In this document: piece after piece, positions 33,801 to 43,225 of the stretch
Numbering within the stretch: position 1 is the stretch's first letter
Layout: each line of letters begins with the position of its first letter
Source: Kosakonia oryzae
Lineage (GTDB): Bacteria; Pseudomonadota; Gammaproteobacteria; Enterobacterales; Enterobacteriaceae
Assembly (NCBI RefSeq): GCF_001658025.2
Contig: NZ_CP014007.2
Span: 3,224,001 to 3,288,000 of the forward strand
Length of the DNA stretch: 64,000 bases
Reading direction: 5' to 3'
The notes under the pieces: model-generated
Told to the model about the DNA's origin: nothing
Database searches by the model: none
Seen by the model: only the letters and a program-made list of their open reading frames with translations
Translations under genes and position numbers: made by a program

Positions 33801-34262
33801 GATTTAACCAGCCAGCAGACCGAGGTCGAACTGCGCATGCCTTCGCTGTTGCCGGACGATTTTATTCCTGATGTTAATACCCGTCTGTCGTTCTATAAAC
33901 GCATCGCCAGCGCAAAAGATATGAACGCGCTGGAAGAGATTAAAGTCGAACTGATCGATCGCTTTGGGCTGCTACCGGATGCCGCGCGAAATCTGCTGGA
34001 TATCGCCCTGCTGCGCCAGCAAGCGCAGAAGCTGGGGATCCGCAAACTGGAAGGCAATGAAAAAGGCGGCATCATCGAGTTCAACGAGAAAAACAACGTC
34101 AATCCGGTGTGGCTGATTGGTCTGCTGCAAAAGCAGCCGCAGCATTTCCGTCTGGATGGTCCGACGCGGCTGAAATTTATGCAGGATCTGAGCGAACGGA
34201 AAACCCGCATGGAGTGGGTGCGTAATTTTATGCAGCAACTGGCCGAAAACGCCGTCGCCTGA
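30816..34262 (+). CDS. mfd: Transcription-repair coupling factor Mfd
   Basis: A 1148-residue ATPase that removes RNA polymerase stalled at DNA damage and recruits UvrA. It has an N-terminal UvrB-like region, a CarD-like RNA polymerase interaction domain near residues 480-550, translocase motifs GDVGFGKTEVA (about 627), DEEHRFG (about 728) and TATPIPRT, and a C-terminal UvrB-homology-masking domain. The ATG at 30816 (MPEQYRYS) gives exactly the E. coli length. Confidence 0.98.
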   Translation: MPEQYRYSLPTKAGDQRQFGELTGAACATEVAEIIERHAGPVVLIAPDMQNALRLQDEISQFTDNLVMNLADWETLPYDSFSPHQEIISSRLSTLYQLPAMQRGVLIVPVNTLMQRVCPHNYLHGHALVMKKGQRLSRDQLRAQLDSAGYRHVDQVMEHGEYATRGALLDLFPMGSEQPFRLDFFDDEIDSLRLFDADTQRTLEEVEAINLLPAHEFPTDKNAIELFRSQWRDRFEVKRDAEHIYQQVSKGTLPAGIEYWQPLFFSEPLSPLFSYFPANTLLVNTGELEVSAERFQQETQARFESRGVDPMRPLLPPESLWLRSDALFSELKKWPRIQLKTERLSEKAAHVNLGYRALPELAVQAQQKSPLDNLRKFLESFSGPVVFSVESEGRREALIELLARIKVAPKRILRLDEASTPGAWLMIGSAEHGFIDTLRNRALICESDLLGERVARRRQDTRRTINPDTLIRNLAELHDGQPVVHLEHGVGRYAGMTTLEAGGIKGEYLMLTYAGDAKLYVPVSSLHLISRYAGGAEESAPLHKLGSDAWARARQKAAEKVRDVAAELLDIYAQRAAKAGFAFKHDREQYQLFCDSFPFETTPDQAQAINAVLSDMCQPLAMDRLVCGDVGFGKTEVAMRAAFLAVENNKQVAVLVPTTLLAQQHFDNFRDRFANWPVRIEMLSRFRSAKEQSQILEQAAEGKIDILIGTHKLLQSDVKLKDLGLLIVDEEHRFGVRHKERIKAMRADVDILTLTATPIPRTLNMAMSGMRDLSIIATPPARRLAVKTFVREYDSLVVREAILREVLRGGQVYYLYNDVENIQKAADRLAKLVPEARIAIGHGQMRERELERVMNDFHHQRFNVLVCTTIIETGIDIPTANTIIIERADHFGLAQLHQLRGRVGRSHHQAYAWLLTPHPKAMTPDAQKRLEAIASLEDLGAGFALATHDLEIRGAGELLGEDQSGQMETIGFSLYMELLENAVDALKAGREPSLEDLTSQQTEVELRMPSLLPDDFIPDVNTRLSFYKRIASAKDMNALEEIKVELIDRFGLLPDAARNLLDIALLRQQAQKLGIRKLEGNEKGGIIEFNEKNNVNPVWLIGLLQKQPQHFRLDGPTRLKFMQDLSERKTRMEWVRNFMQQLAENAVA

Positions 34263-34410
34263 CGGTTTTAGCGCCGGGCCGCCTGGCCCGGCCTGTTATT
34301 TTTCGCAAGATTTACAAATATTTTGCAATAGCCAGGATTTCCCGACACCCTGCCCGACCATAATCCCATCGCAAAGCTGCACACAAATAACCTTATGATT
34401 TACATGGATT

Positions 34411-35382
34411 ATGGTAATGAGAAGAATTGCGCGTTTTACCTGCTGGATCACCCTTCTTACTGTTGCGATCGTTACTGCCCTCACCCTGCCCGCGCGGGCA
34501 AATAGCTGGCCATTGCCCGCCGAGGGCAGCCGTCTGGTTGGCGAAAACCGTTATCACGTGGTGCAAAATGATGGCGGTTCACTGGAAGCGATTGCCAAAA
34601 AATATAACGTTGGTTTTCTCGCGCTGTTGCAGGCAAACCCGGGTGTCGACCCTTATGTGCCGCGCGCGGGCAGCGTACTGACGATCCCACTGCAAACCCT
34701 GCTGCCGGATGTTCCGCGCAAGGGCATTGTGATTAATCTCGCGGAACTGCGTCTCTATTATTATCCGCCGGGAAAAAATGAAGTGACGGTTTATCCCATC
34801 GGCATTGGCCAGTTAGGTGGCGACACCCTGACACCAACGATGGTCACCACCGTTTCCGATAAACGCGCCAACCCCACCTGGACACCAACCGCCAACATCC
34901 GCGCGCGTTACAAGGCTCAGGGGATTGATCTGCCTGCGGTGATGTCAGCCGGGCCGGATAATCCGATGGGGCATCATGCGATCCGTCTTGCCGCGTTTGG
35001 CGGGGTTTATCTGCTGCACGGCACCAATGCGGATTTTGGTATCGGCATGCGCGTCAGCTCCGGCTGCATTCGCCTGCGCGATGCCGATATTTCCAGTCTG
35101 TTTGCCAGCGTGACGCCCGGAACGGCGGTGAATATCATTAATACGCCGATAAAAGCGTCGGTTGAGCCGGACGGTAGGCGGCTGGTTGAAGTCCATCAAC
35201 CGCTGTCAAAATCGATTGATGACGATCCGCAAACACTACCCATCATGCTGAATGCCGCGATGCAGGCCTTCAAAGACGATGCGCGTAGCGATGCCAGCAT
35301 CATGAACCACGCAATGGAAATCCGCTCTGGTATGCCGGTTGATGTTACGCGTCATAGTGAGAGTGCCTTACAGGCTCTGTAA
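34411..35382 (+). CDS. ldtC: L,D-transpeptidase LdtC
   Basis: A 323-residue periplasmic enzyme (YcfS) that attaches Braun lipoprotein to peptidoglycan. A signal peptide ends near PARA, a LysM domain covers about residues 48-92, and the YkuD domain has the catalytic Cys in VSSGCIRLRD with HGTNADFGIG upstream. An alternative ATG at 34417 would give 321 residues, closer to E. coli (320); neither start has a strong ribosome site. Confidence 0.95.
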   Translation: MVMRRIARFTCWITLLTVAIVTALTLPARANSWPLPAEGSRLVGENRYHVVQNDGGSLEAIAKKYNVGFLALLQANPGVDPYVPRAGSVLTIPLQTLLPDVPRKGIVINLAELRLYYYPPGKNEVTVYPIGIGQLGGDTLTPTMVTTVSDKRANPTWTPTANIRARYKAQGIDLPAVMSAGPDNPMGHHAIRLAAFGGVYLLHGTNADFGIGMRVSSGCIRLRDADISSLFASVTPGTAVNIINTPIKASVEPDGRRLVEVHQPLSKSIDDDPQTLPIMLNAAMQAFKDDARSDASIMNHAMEIRSGMPVDVTRHSESALQAL

Positions 35383-35397
35383 AACTAAGCGAAAAAG

Positions 35398-35428
35398 AAA
35401 AGGCCCGGCGCAGTACGCCGGGCCTTTT
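35398..35428. terminator. Bidirectional terminator between ldtC and bhsA
   Basis: A 13-bp stem (35398-35410 with 35416-35428; core GGCCCGGCG with CGCCGGGCC) has a CAGTA loop and a T run on both strands. It serves the convergent ldtC and bhsA genes. Confidence 0.9.
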
Positions 35429-35461
35429 TTATTGCAGTGGCACAGGGGAGAGAGGTTGGGT

Positions 35462-35719
35462 TTATTTGTACAGCACCGCAGTACCGTGCAGTTTGTCAGA
35501 ACCGGTCACGGAAGTGATGCGGAACGATTTCGCGCCCATTTCGTCAGCTTTTTGCGCCAGTTTGGCTTCAACGGAAGAGAGATCAGAACCCGCGCTGACG
35601 CCAATGGCAGCAACTTCCTGCTGCCCTGTCGGCGCAGACTGAACTTCAACGGCAGCAAAGCTGGCAAAAGAGAGGGTACTGAGTGCAGCAGCGGCGAAAA
35701 GCGCAGTGATGTTTTTCAT
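35462..35719 (-). CDS. bhsA: Multiple stress resistance protein BhsA
   Basis: An 85-residue secreted protein of the YhcN/BhsA family (DUF1471) with a 22-residue signal peptide ending in FASFAA. The C-terminal FRITSVTG.....HGTAV segment is typical. In E. coli BhsA is induced by copper and other stresses, lowers outer-membrane copper permeability and biofilm formation, and is repressed by ComR, encoded divergently here. Confidence 0.95.
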   Translation of the reverse strand: MKNITALFAAAALSTLSFASFAAVEVQSAPTGQQEVAAIGVSAGSDLSSVEAKLAQKADEMGAKSFRITSVTGSDKLHGTAVLYK

Positions 35720-35923
35720 GATTTTTTCCCGGATAAAGATAAAAGATGTCGTTAGCTATTAAGTTAACGATCGATAGGTAAATGATAAGTGTGATCTTCG
35801 TCACTGGTCAACATATTTTTGTAATGATTGTTAATTAAAATGTTAATTGCTTATATTTCATAAGCATATGTTTTATGAATATGTGCTATTTGCTGCTGGT
35901 CATTGGCGACAATTATTTTTATA

Positions 35924-35941
35924 ATGGTTGTTCAACAAACC
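35924..35941. promoter_or_regulatory. Possible ComR operator
   Basis: TTGTT-C-AACAA forms a short inverted repeat just before the comR start in the divergent bhsA/comR region. The ComR site is not known to me in detail, so this is only positional inference. Confidence 0.3.
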
Positions 35942-35961
35942 AACAAAGGTTAAGCGGCGAT

Positions 35962-36597
35962 ATGACCAGTGAAGTCACCAGTTGCACCAAAAAATGCCGT
36001 GGCCGACCGAAAGTGTTCGACAGGGAAGCGGCGCTCGACAAAGCCATGACGCTGTTCTGGCAGCATGGCTACGAAGCCACATCATTATCCGATCTCGTGG
36101 AAGCCACCGGGGCGAAAGCGCCGACGCTGTACGCTGAGTTCACCAATAAAGAGGGGTTGTTCCGTGCGGTGCTCGATCGCTATATTGCGCGGTTCGCCCG
36201 GAAGCACGAAGCCCAGTTGCTCTGCGAGGACAAACCGGTAGAAACCGCGCTGCTGGATTATTTCACCGCCGTGGCAAAGTGCTTTACCAGCACCGATACG
36301 CCAGCCGGTTGTTTTATGATCAACACCTCGGCGACGCTGGCGGCTTCTTCGCAGGCCATCGCGCAAACGATCAAGTCGCGGCATGCGCAGCAGGAAGATA
36401 CCCTGCTCCAGTTTCTCACTCAGCGCCAGCAGCGCGGTGAGATCCCGGCGGATGCAGATCCGCAGGCGCTGGCTGAATTCCTTGGATGTGTTTTGCAGGG
36501 AATGTCGATCAGCGCGCGCGAAGGTGCCAGCGTTGAGAAGCTGCTGCAGATCACGCGCACAACCCTGCGACTGTGGCCAAATTTGATCAAGGCATAA
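35962..36597 (+). CDS. comR: TetR-family copper-responsive repressor ComR
   Basis: A 211-residue TetR-family regulator (YcfQ). The DNA-binding part includes GRPKVFDREAALDKAM and the helix-turn-helix YEATSLSDLVEATGA. In E. coli it represses bhsA and is released by copper. The ATG at 35962 aligns with the E. coli start. A strong terminator follows. Confidence 0.94.
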   Translation: MTSEVTSCTKKCRGRPKVFDREAALDKAMTLFWQHGYEATSLSDLVEATGAKAPTLYAEFTNKEGLFRAVLDRYIARFARKHEAQLLCEDKPVETALLDYFTAVAKCFTSTDTPAGCFMINTSATLAASSQAIAQTIKSRHAQQEDTLLQFLTQRQQRGEIPADADPQALAEFLGCVLQGMSISAREGASVEKLLQITRTTLRLWPNLIKA

Positions 36598-36604
36598 AAA
36601 AAAT

Positions 36605-36629
36605 GAGACGGGAAACCGTCTCTTTTTTT
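36605..36629 (+). terminator. comR terminator
   Basis: GAGACGG (36605-36611) pairs with CCGTCTC (36616-36622) around GAAA, followed by seven T. Confidence 0.9.
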
Positions 36630-36868
36630 ATCTCTGTGATAGAGATATCACATTTCAATAATAGGTAAAAACTATCAGCTAAATCCCCCGCTTTGCTATT
36701 ATTAATTGTGATTATTGCTCCGCTAATCATTCAGCAGAATGATACAAATTATAAGCGTCATGATGACACATTAAACTGGTTTTCCTTTGCTCTCTTTTTT
36801 ACGCGCTGTAATGCATGACTTGTCGAGGATAAAGGGTACTTCACTGACTGATCACAAGCAGAAGGAAT

Positions 36869-37024
36869 ATGGAGATGATTTTGCTATTACCATTCATTAA
36901 AGTGTTAATAGTAATTACATTGTTATTTGGTCTGTGGGTTATGTTGGGCGGTTCAGTATTATTTGCTTTTATATCTGTTCTCATCACCGGGCTATTGGTG
37001 GTTCGTCAACACGATTTCATTTGA
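36869..37024 (+). CDS. Small hydrophobic membrane protein, 51 residues
   Basis: ATG with AAGGA four bases upstream opens a 51-codon frame: a hydrophobic segment from FIKVLIVITLLFGLWVM, a GGS turn, then VLFAFISVLITGLLVV, ending RQHDFI. Two transmembrane helices with a positive C-terminal end are likely. A strong terminator follows 8 bases after the stop, so the gene forms a compact unit. I do not recognise the protein. The 240 bases before it hold only AT-rich sequence and the comR terminator. Confidence 0.65.
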   Translation: MEMILLLPFIKVLIVITLLFGLWVMLGGSVLFAFISVLITGLLVVRQHDFI

Positions 37025-37031
37025 TCTGATT

Positions 37032-37058
37032 AAGCCTTGCAGTCATGCAGGGCTTTTT
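37032..37058 (+). terminator. Terminator after the small membrane protein gene
   Basis: AAGCCTTGCA (37032-37041) pairs with TGCAGGGCTT (37046-37055) with one T-G pair, loop GTCA, followed by T residues. Confidence 0.85.
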
Positions 37059-37062
37059 AGTG

Positions 37063-37097
37063 AAAAAAAGGCTCCCCAGCCTGAGCGATGGGGAGCC
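37063..37097 (-). terminator. ycfJ terminator
   Basis: GGCTCCCCA (37070-37078) pairs with TGGGGAGCC (37089-37097); a run of seven T follows on the minus strand. Confidence 0.9.
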
Positions 37098-37118
37098 AAC
37101 ATGCAGAGTACTACTATT

Positions 37119-37658
37119 TTACGCGTTGTTATTCAGGATCAGCTGACCATTTTTATCCAGCGGAATCTGCGTTCCCGGATCTTTATCCATGCGGATTTTT
37201 CCCTGCTGGTCGCCGATTTTGTACGTCACGTCGTAGCCGAGCATTTTTTCCGATTTATCATATACCGTGCTGCAACGCTGCTGGGTGGTGGTGTAGGTGT
37301 CACGCTCCTGCATACCGCCCTGGATTTGGTTACCCGCATACCCGCCGCCTAACGCGCCGACGACAGTTGCAACATCTCGTCCTTTGCCGCCGCCAAACTG
37401 GTGACCGAGCACCCCACCAGCCACTGCGCCAAGTACCGAACCGGTAATACGGTTTTCGTCCTGCACCGGGCGGCGATGCGTCATAGTAACATTACGGCAC
37501 TCCTGACGCGGCGTTTTTACTGTTTCCTTGATTGGCGTGGCTGAAACGACCTGCGCATATTGAGGGCCGCGATCGAAGACATTCAGGCTGGCCACTGCGG
37601 CAACGCCCAGTGCAGCGGCCACGCCAATACCGATACCCGCTAACATTGATTTATTCAC
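37119..37658 (-). CDS. ycfJ: Glycine-zipper protein YcfJ
   Basis: A 179-residue protein with an N-terminal hydrophobic segment (residues 5-28) and a glycine-zipper region VLGAVAGGVLGHQFGGG. The E. coli protein has the same length; function is not established, but a link to envelope and biofilm has been suggested. The GTG start has AGGGAG eight bases upstream. Confidence 0.92.
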   Translation of the reverse strand: MNKSMLAGIGIGVAAALGVAAVASLNVFDRGPQYAQVVSATPIKETVKTPRQECRNVTMTHRRPVQDENRITGSVLGAVAGGVLGHQFGGGKGRDVATVVGALGGGYAGNQIQGGMQERDTYTTTQQRCSTVYDKSEKMLGYDVTYKIGDQQGKIRMDKDPGTQIPLDKNGQLILNNNA

Positions 37659-37853
37659 AGGATTTTCTCCCTGGTTGACTATTGGTAACAATTTTGCAAC
37701 TTGAGCAAGAGTAAAGCCAATCGGAAAGCACGCAAAAATAGGGATACAGGTGGGGTAAAAGATGATATTCAGAGTTTTCCGACCAGCATACGTCTGGAAG
37801 GCAGCGAGATATGCTGCCTCCCGGCCAATAACCGGGAGAGCAGCGAAACAGGA

Positions 37854-39158
37854 TCAGTGCAATTTCAGACGTGGACGGATCACGCGGTTAATACTGCCGA
37901 CCAGCATCATCAGACCGGTTTTGAAATAGCCGTGCAGCGCGACCTGGTGCATACGGTACAGCGAGATATACACGAAACGGGCAATACGACCTTCAATCAT
38001 CATTGAACCACGCATCAGGTTACCCATCAGGCTGCCCACGGTGGAGAAGTTCGACAGGGAAACCAGTGAACCGTGATCCTTGTAAACATAAGATTTCAGC
38101 GGCTTATCTTTGATCTGCGCCAGAATGTTATGCAACGCAAGGGTGGCCATCTGATGAGCAGCCTGCGCGCGCGGCGGCACAAATCCGCCTTCCGGACGGG
38201 CGCAGGAAGCACAGTCGCCAATGGCGTAAATATCTGCATCGCGCGTCGTTTGCAGCGTCGGCTCAACGACCAGCTGATTGATGCGGTTGGTTTCCAGCCC
38301 ACCAATCTCTTTCATAAAGTCCGGCGCTTTGATCCCTGCCGCCCATACCATCAGGTCGGCCTTGATGTATTCGCCCTCTTTGGTATGCAGACCGCCTTCG
38401 TCGGCGCTGGTAACCATTGTCTGGGTCAGCACGCGGACGCCCATTTTGGTCAGTTCATTGTGCGCGGCACCGGAGATACGCGGCGGCAACGCCGGCAGAA
38501 TGCGCTCACCCGCTTCCACCAGCGTGACGTTCAGCGCTTCATTGGTCAGCCCTTTGTAACCGTAGCTATGAAGCTGTTTCACCGCATTGTGCAACTCTGC
38601 GGAGAGTTCAACACCGGTCGCGCCGCCACCGACAATCGCAATATTGACTTTGCCGTTAGCACCAAGGTTGGCCGAATATTTCAGGAACAAATTGAGCATT
38701 TCCTGATGGAAGCGACGCGCCTGATGCGGGTTATCGAGGAAAATGCAGTGCTCTTTCACGCCCGGCGTGTTGAAGTCGTTCGAGGTACTGCCCAGCGCCA
38801 TCACCAGCGTGTCATAGGCCAGTTTGCGTTCCGGCACCAGCAGATCGCCCTTCTCATCACGCAATTCTGCCAGAGTGATGGTTTTGCCTTCGCGATTAAT
38901 ATCCACCACAGATCCCAGTTGGAACTGGAAATGATGATTGCGTGCATGCGCCAGGTAACTCAGCGCATCAACACCTTCATCCAGCGAGCCGGTTGCCACT
39001 TCGTGCAGCAGGGGTTTCCATAAATGGCTGTGGTTACGATCGACCAGCGTAATTTTGGCTTTTTTACCGCGCCCCAGCTTTTTACCTAACTGAGTTGCCA
39101 GTTCCAGACCGCCAGCGCCACCACCTACGATCACAATCTTTCTCAACGGTGTTGTCAA
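37854..39158 (-). CDS. ndh: NADH dehydrogenase II
   Basis: A 434-residue peripheral membrane flavoenzyme that passes electrons from NADH to quinones without pumping protons. [12 protein letters not shown] binds FAD and [13 protein letters not shown] binds NADH. Length matches E. coli. It is repressed by FNR without oxygen in E. coli; a perfect FNR box lies upstream. Confidence 0.98.
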   Translation of the reverse strand: MTTPLRKIVIVGGGAGGLELATQLGKKLGRGKKAKITLVDRNHSHLWKPLLHEVATGSLDEGVDALSYLAHARNHHFQFQLGSVVDINREGKTITLAELRDEKGDLLVPERKLAYDTLVMALGSTSNDFNTPGVKEHCIFLDNPHQARRFHQEMLNLFLKYSANLGANGKVNIAIVGGGATGVELSAELHNAVKQLHSYGYKGLTNEALNVTLVEAGERILPALPPRISGAAHNELTKMGVRVLTQTMVTSADEGGLHTKEGEYIKADLMVWAAGIKAPDFMKEIGGLETNRINQLVVEPTLQTTRDADIYAIGDCASCARPEGGFVPPRAQAAHQMATLALHNILAQIKDKPLKSYVYKDHGSLVSLSNFSTVGSLMGNLMRGSMMIEGRIARFVYISLYRMHQVALHGYFKTGLMMLVGSINRVIRPRLKLH

Positions 39159-39292
39159 AATGACCCCCTAAAATATTAACCAATTGTTAATTAAACGTTA
39201 TAAAAATAGCCCTTAATTAACAATAAGTTACGCACTCGCAACCTCACTTTGACGTCGAGAATATCACGAACGGTTCAATGGTCATACCAAAA

Positions 39293-39306
39293 TTGATATG
39301 AATCAA
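39293..39306. promoter_or_regulatory. FNR box upstream of ndh
   Basis: TTGAT-ATGA-ATCAA is an exact match to the FNR consensus, centred about 141 bases before the ndh start. It fits anaerobic repression of ndh. Confidence 0.85.
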
Positions 39307-39371
39307 GTTTTCATGCCTAAAAGTTGAGCAAGTGTAGTCGCACAGCGAAAAACTGCCCGTCAGAAGAGGAG

Positions 39372-39406
39372 AAAAAGAGGAGCCCGGCAGACGAGAGCCT
39401 GCCGGG
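39372..39406 (-). terminator. ycfP terminator
   Basis: CCCGGCAG (39383-39390) pairs with CTGCCGGG (39399-39406); TTTTT follows on the minus strand. Confidence 0.7.
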
Positions 39407-39413
39407 GAGAAGC

Positions 39414-39956
39414 TTAACCGAGGGTTTTAAAGGCCTTAATGCGCTGCAGGTGCGGCGAGATGTTTTTAAACTTATGCGACTGTTCTTCGTCCCAGACAAT
39501 CTCATAATACTGATGCAACTCATCGGAAGAGCGCTGGCTGTCCAGAGCTTCATCTTTTCGCGACAGGATCACCAGGCAGCGATCGCGGTTTTTCTCGCGG
39601 AAATTAGCGACACATTTAGTGGCAATATCCTCATACTCTTCCGGCCGGTCGATCTTCCCTTCCATGTTCTCATAAGGAAACAGATTCGGGTTGAAAATCA
39701 CCTGGCGGATGTCGCAGAGAAAACCAATGCGCTCGGCCCAGTAACCGCCAAGGCCGACGCCACAAATCAGCGGGCGTTCATCCACGTTGAGTTGCAGCAT
39801 CTTGTCGACTTCTTTCAACAAATGCTGCATATCATGTTTCGGATGCCGCGTGCTGTAGCTTATCAGGCGAACATCCGGATCGATAAACTGTAGCTGCAAC
39901 ACTTTTTCATGGTTGCCGGGACTGTTTGAGTCAAAACCGTGTAAATAGATAATCAT
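39414..39956 (-). CDS. ycfP: Esterase-fold protein YcfP (UPF0227)
   Basis: A 180-residue alpha/beta-hydrolase-fold protein of unknown function, the same length as E. coli YcfP. LHGFDSNS is near the N-terminus. The nucleophile elbow reads GVGLGG rather than GxSxG, as in the E. coli protein, so hydrolase activity is doubtful. It ends the nagZ-side operon. Confidence 0.95.
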   Translation of the reverse strand: MIIYLHGFDSNSPGNHEKVLQLQFIDPDVRLISYSTRHPKHDMQHLLKEVDKMLQLNVDERPLICGVGLGGYWAERIGFLCDIRQVIFNPNLFPYENMEGKIDRPEEYEDIATKCVANFREKNRDRCLVILSRKDEALDSQRSSDELHQYYEIVWDEEQSHKFKNISPHLQRIKAFKTLG

Positions 39957-39992
39957 TGTATCCTCACCACTTCGACATCACGTCCTCAGGGG

Positions 39993-41018
39993 TTAATGGT
40001 CGGCTTTCTGCTCCTGCCAGCGCTCATGCAACTGCTCCAGTGCTTTACTGGTTGCCTTCCAGCGCGCCGAGCTCATCAACTCCTGACGAGAATATGAACC
40101 TTTATGATACAATTGTGTAACACGCTCTGCATTGATCGGCGACAGGTTATCTAACACACTGACTGCGCCTTTACGATTATTGCAGACGAGGATCATATCG
40201 CAACCGGCATCCAGCGATGCCTGCCCGCGTTCAGCATAACTGCCCATGATGGCCGCGCCTTCCATTGACAAATCGTCAGAAAAAATCACGCCGTTAAAAC
40301 CCAGCTCGCCGCGCAGAATGTTTTTCAACCACCACGGTGAACCGCTGGCCGGACGCGGATCGGCATCGGTATAAATCACATGCGCAGGCATAATGGCATC
40401 CAGTTTATTTTGCTCAATCAGCGAGCGGAATACCGACATATCTTTCGCGCGAATCTCCGCCAGCGGGCGCGGATCGCGCGGCGTCTCTTTGTGTGAATCT
40501 GCGGTTACTGCGCCGTGCCCCGGGAAATGTTTACCGGTCGTTTTCATTCCCGCGCTGTGCATACCATCAATAAAGTGGCTCGCCATCACCAGCGCTTTAG
40601 CTGGATCTTCATGGTAAGAACGTTCACCGATGGCGGCGCTGATATGTCCAACATCCAGCACCGGGGCAAAGCTGATATCAATATCCATGGCGATCATTTC
40701 ACTGGCCATCAACCAGCCGGCATCTTGCGCCAGACGTCCGCCCTCTTCTAACCCATGCAGAGCGGCAAAAGCCTGCGCCGCAGGCAGACGCGTGAAGCCT
40801 TCGCGGAAACGCTGCACCCGTCCGCCTTCCTGATCGACCGCCACCACCAGACGGTGGTGCGAAGCCTGGCGGATCTGGCGCACCAGTTCACGCAACTGCT
40901 CAGGATCGTGATAATTACGGGTAAAGAGGATCAGGCCGCCCACCAGCGGATGCGCCAGAATCTCGCGCTCTTCCGCATCCAGTTCATACCCTTCCACATC
41001 CAACATTACCGGACCCAC
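39993..41018 (-). CDS. nagZ: Beta-N-acetylhexosaminidase NagZ
   Basis: A 341-residue cytoplasmic family 3 glycosidase that cleaves GlcNAc from anhydromuropeptides in peptidoglycan recycling; its products affect AmpC induction. KHFPGHG carries the catalytic His motif, and the nucleophile Asp is in FSDDLSMEG. The GTG at 41018 ([12 protein letters not shown]) gives the E. coli length and has AGAGAGG upstream. NagK, which uses the released GlcNAc, lies in the same window. Confidence 0.96.
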   Translation of the reverse strand: MGPVMLDVEGYELDAEEREILAHPLVGGLILFTRNYHDPEQLRELVRQIRQASHHRLVVAVDQEGGRVQRFREGFTRLPAAQAFAALHGLEEGGRLAQDAGWLMASEMIAMDIDISFAPVLDVGHISAAIGERSYHEDPAKALVMASHFIDGMHSAGMKTTGKHFPGHGAVTADSHKETPRDPRPLAEIRAKDMSVFRSLIEQNKLDAIMPAHVIYTDADPRPASGSPWWLKNILRGELGFNGVIFSDDLSMEGAAIMGSYAERGQASLDAGCDMILVCNNRKGAVSVLDNLSPINAERVTQLYHKGSYSRQELMSSARWKATSKALEQLHERWQEQKADH

Positions 41019-41029
41019 ACTGACCTCTC

Positions 41030-41845
41030 TTATTCTTTGTTCTGTAACCGCCGCCAGATAGCCTCTGCCAGCGTAATAAATTGTTGTTCGCCCGTTTGCT
41101 GCCAGCGGCACTCAAACCAGCCCGCCATCAGCATCCCTATCCAGGGCTGCCAGCGTCGAACCTGGCGCGCTAATATTACCGGATCGACCGCCGACTGCTG
41201 AGCATACTGCGCAACCAACTGCTGACGCTGCGCCTCATCCTCCGTCCATACTGCGGCGAGCTCGAGAGCAACATCGCCATCGCCAGCATATTCCCAGTCG
41301 ATAAGCCGCAAACCTGCGGCGCTGTGCACCAGGTTTCCGGCATGAACATCCATATGCAGCGGCGCGAGCCGCAGCGGCTGCGGTTCGCCCTGTTTTCTTA
41401 ACTGTTTTAACTGCCGCAGCCAGAAAGGGGTGCGCCGCGTCGGCGCGCTCTGCTGCCAGTATCGATCCAGCAGCGGCAACAGCGTAATACGCCAGCCAAA
41501 AAGTGGCTGACGGTGTAAATCACGGAGTAATGCCGCCAGTGCATCAGGCGGCGGTAAGGCCGTTTTGATCTCGCCAGGTATAAAGCCCACCGCCATCCAG
41601 TCGCCAGTATAGAGTTGCGGGCGCGGCGCGAGAGTCGCGGGCAAGCGGCGGAGCAAACGGTACTGACGCAGAAAAGGCGATGAAGCGGCCTGGTGACGCT
41701 GGCGCAGCACCAGCGTGTGCCGGCCATTGTGAATAAGACAACTCCCGCCGCTTAGCCCGCTATTCTGGCTGGCGACGGGAGTATACGTCGGAAAATAGCG
41801 TGACAATACCCTGTCACGCGTCTGTTTATTGTTGCTGAACCGCAC
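41030..41845 (-). CDS. thiK: Thiamine kinase ThiK
   Basis: A 271-residue kinase of the choline/aminoglycoside kinase fold that phosphorylates salvaged thiamine. [12 protein letters not shown] holds the catalytic Asp and [10 protein letters not shown] the metal-binding Asp. The GTG at 41845 aligns with the E. coli start (MPFRSNN); another GTG at 41869 is possible. It overlaps the lpoB end by 20 bases. Confidence 0.93.
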   Translation of the reverse strand: MRFSNNKQTRDRVLSRYFPTYTPVASQNSGLSGGSCLIHNGRHTLVLRQRHQAASSPFLRQYRLLRRLPATLAPRPQLYTGDWMAVGFIPGEIKTALPPPDALAALLRDLHRQPLFGWRITLLPLLDRYWQQSAPTRRTPFWLRQLKQLRKQGEPQPLRLAPLHMDVHAGNLVHSAAGLRLIDWEYAGDGDVALELAAVWTEDEAQRQQLVAQYAQQSAVDPVILARQVRRWQPWIGMLMAGWFECRWQQTGEQQFITLAEAIWRRLQNKE

Positions 41846-42479
41846 CTTTACCCGACCAGATAATTTCACCTGTCTGCACCAGCATCAGCTGCATTTGTAA
41901 CGCGGGTGCGCTGGCGTTGCCGGTCGCGTTGGAATAAAGCACATACTGCGCCCCAACGTTGCGGGCAATACCGATGGCTTTACTGCGGGTACCCAGGCTG
42001 TCCTGCGGGGAGAGCCCCAGTTGCTGTTTTGCCAGCGAGAGCTGTTGCGCGGTAATCAGCGTAAATTTACCGTTATTGGCCAGCGCATTGCGCACCACTT
42101 CGGTGGCTTCGCCGGTGTTGATCGAACCGTTGGTCCGGTTGTTTACGCTATCAACCAGCAAAACGCTGCCAGCGTTAGCGCCGCTGGCCTGCAACATTTT
42201 ACCGACCATCGGCTGCACGGCGCCGTTCCAGTCATAATGACGTTCGCGCGGCGCGGGCTGTCCGGTTTGATCCTGGTGTTCGATTGGGCCAGGCTGCTGC
42301 GGCAACGTCGGAACCGAAGGTACTGTCGGAACGGGCTGCGTGGGTTGCGGTTGCGGTTGCGCGGGCTGCTGAGCGCCACCTGCCTGTTCAACTGGCGCAG
42401 GCTGTTGATTACTGATACACCCTGCCAGCAACACCGCCAGCGTGGTCAGTAGCGCGAAGCGTCCAAATGTTTTAATCAA
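41826..42479 (-). CDS. lpoB: Penicillin-binding protein activator LpoB
   Basis: A 217-residue outer-membrane lipoprotein that activates PBP1b. The lipobox LLAGC gives Cys21 as the lipidated residue. A Pro/Gln-rich linker (residues 25-75) spans the periplasm, and a TolB-like domain with [16 protein letters not shown] follows. Homologous to E. coli LpoB (213 residues). Confidence 0.96.
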   Translation of the reverse strand: MIKTFGRFALLTTLAVLLAGCISNQQPAPVEQAGGAQQPAQPQPQPTQPVPTVPSVPTLPQQPGPIEHQDQTGQPAPRERHYDWNGAVQPMVGKMLQASGANAGSVLLVDSVNNRTNGSINTGEATEVVRNALANNGKFTLITAQQLSLAKQQLGLSPQDSLGTRSKAIGIARNVGAQYVLYSNATGNASAPALQMQLMLVQTGEIIWSGKGAVQQQ

Positions 42480-42489
42480 GTGTCACTCC

Positions 42490-42864
42490 TTAGAGATAGA
42501 GATAAAGTCTGACGCTGTGCGCACCCAGATAGTTAGCGCTGCCATACAGCGTCACGCCGGAACGCGCCGGGATCGTAATACTGCGTGGCGCTTCCAGCGG
42601 GTGCATTTCCAGACCTCTGGCGTCATACCAGAAAAAACGGTAGTGCACCGTCACCGGCTGCTGCCGTTCATTAAACAATCGGGAGGAGGCGGAAGGTTGA
42701 AGCTCCTGCGTGCCCATTTCCGGCGGTTCCGCAATAATGCCCGCCGCCAGAATACTGGACTCCATCACCAGCGTTTGATCGCTGGCGACCGGAATAGCCG
42801 GGCGCGAACTGCATCCCATCAGCCCCAGCGCCGCCAGCAGCAGCGCGACACGCCCGTTTATCAT
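42490..42864 (-). CDS. ycfL: Lipoprotein YcfL
   Basis: A 124-residue predicted lipoprotein, lipobox LGLMGC with Cys18 lipidated. The YRFFWYDARGLEM and YGSANYLGA segments match E. coli YcfL. Function is unknown; it sits between hinT and lpoB as in E. coli. Confidence 0.92.
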   Translation of the reverse strand: MINGRVALLLAALGLMGCSSRPAIPVASDQTLVMESSILAAGIIAEPPEMGTQELQPSASSRLFNERQQPVTVHYRFFWYDARGLEMHPLEAPRSITIPARSGVTLYGSANYLGAHSVRLYLYL

Positions 42865-42865
42865 C

Positions 42866-43225
42866 TTACAGACCTTTATGAGCCAGCATTGGCCCCATTG
42901 CGCGCCCGCCCAGCAGGTGCATATGGATATGGTAAACCTCCTGACCACCATGACGATTACAGTTCATGATCAGACGGTATCCATCTTCGGCAATACCTTC
43001 GTCGCTGGCGATTTTCGCCGCAACCGTCAGCATGCGGCCCAGCGCCTGCTCGTGCGCTTCGGTGACATCATTCAGCGTAGGGATGAGGATATTCGGCACA
43101 ATAAGCACATGCGTCGGCGCTTGTGGAGAGATATCGCGAAAAGCGGTGACCAGTTCATCCTGGTAGACAATATCCGAGGGAATTTCCCGGCGGATGATTT
43201 TACTGAAAATGGTTTCTTCGGCCAT
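42866..43225 (-). CDS. hinT: Purine nucleoside phosphoramidase HinT
   Basis: A 119-residue HIT-family hydrolase of AMP-lysine and other phosphoramidates, with the catalytic triad motif HIHMHLLGG. Same length as E. coli. It is the first gene of hinT-ycfL-lpoB-thiK-nagZ-ycfP. The 340 bases to fhuE are a divergent promoter region; I see no gene there and no confident Fur box. Confidence 0.97.
   Translation of the reverse strand: MAEETIFSKIIRREIPSDIVYQDELVTAFRDISPQAPTHVLIVPNILIPTLNDVTEAHEQALGRMLTVAAKIASDEGIAEDGYRLIMNCNRHGGQEVYHIHMHLLGGRAMGPMLAHKGL

Noticed and set aside
38073-39023. 316-codon frame antisense to ndh
   Set aside because: Lies wholly within ndh and has no recognisable motif or ribosome site.
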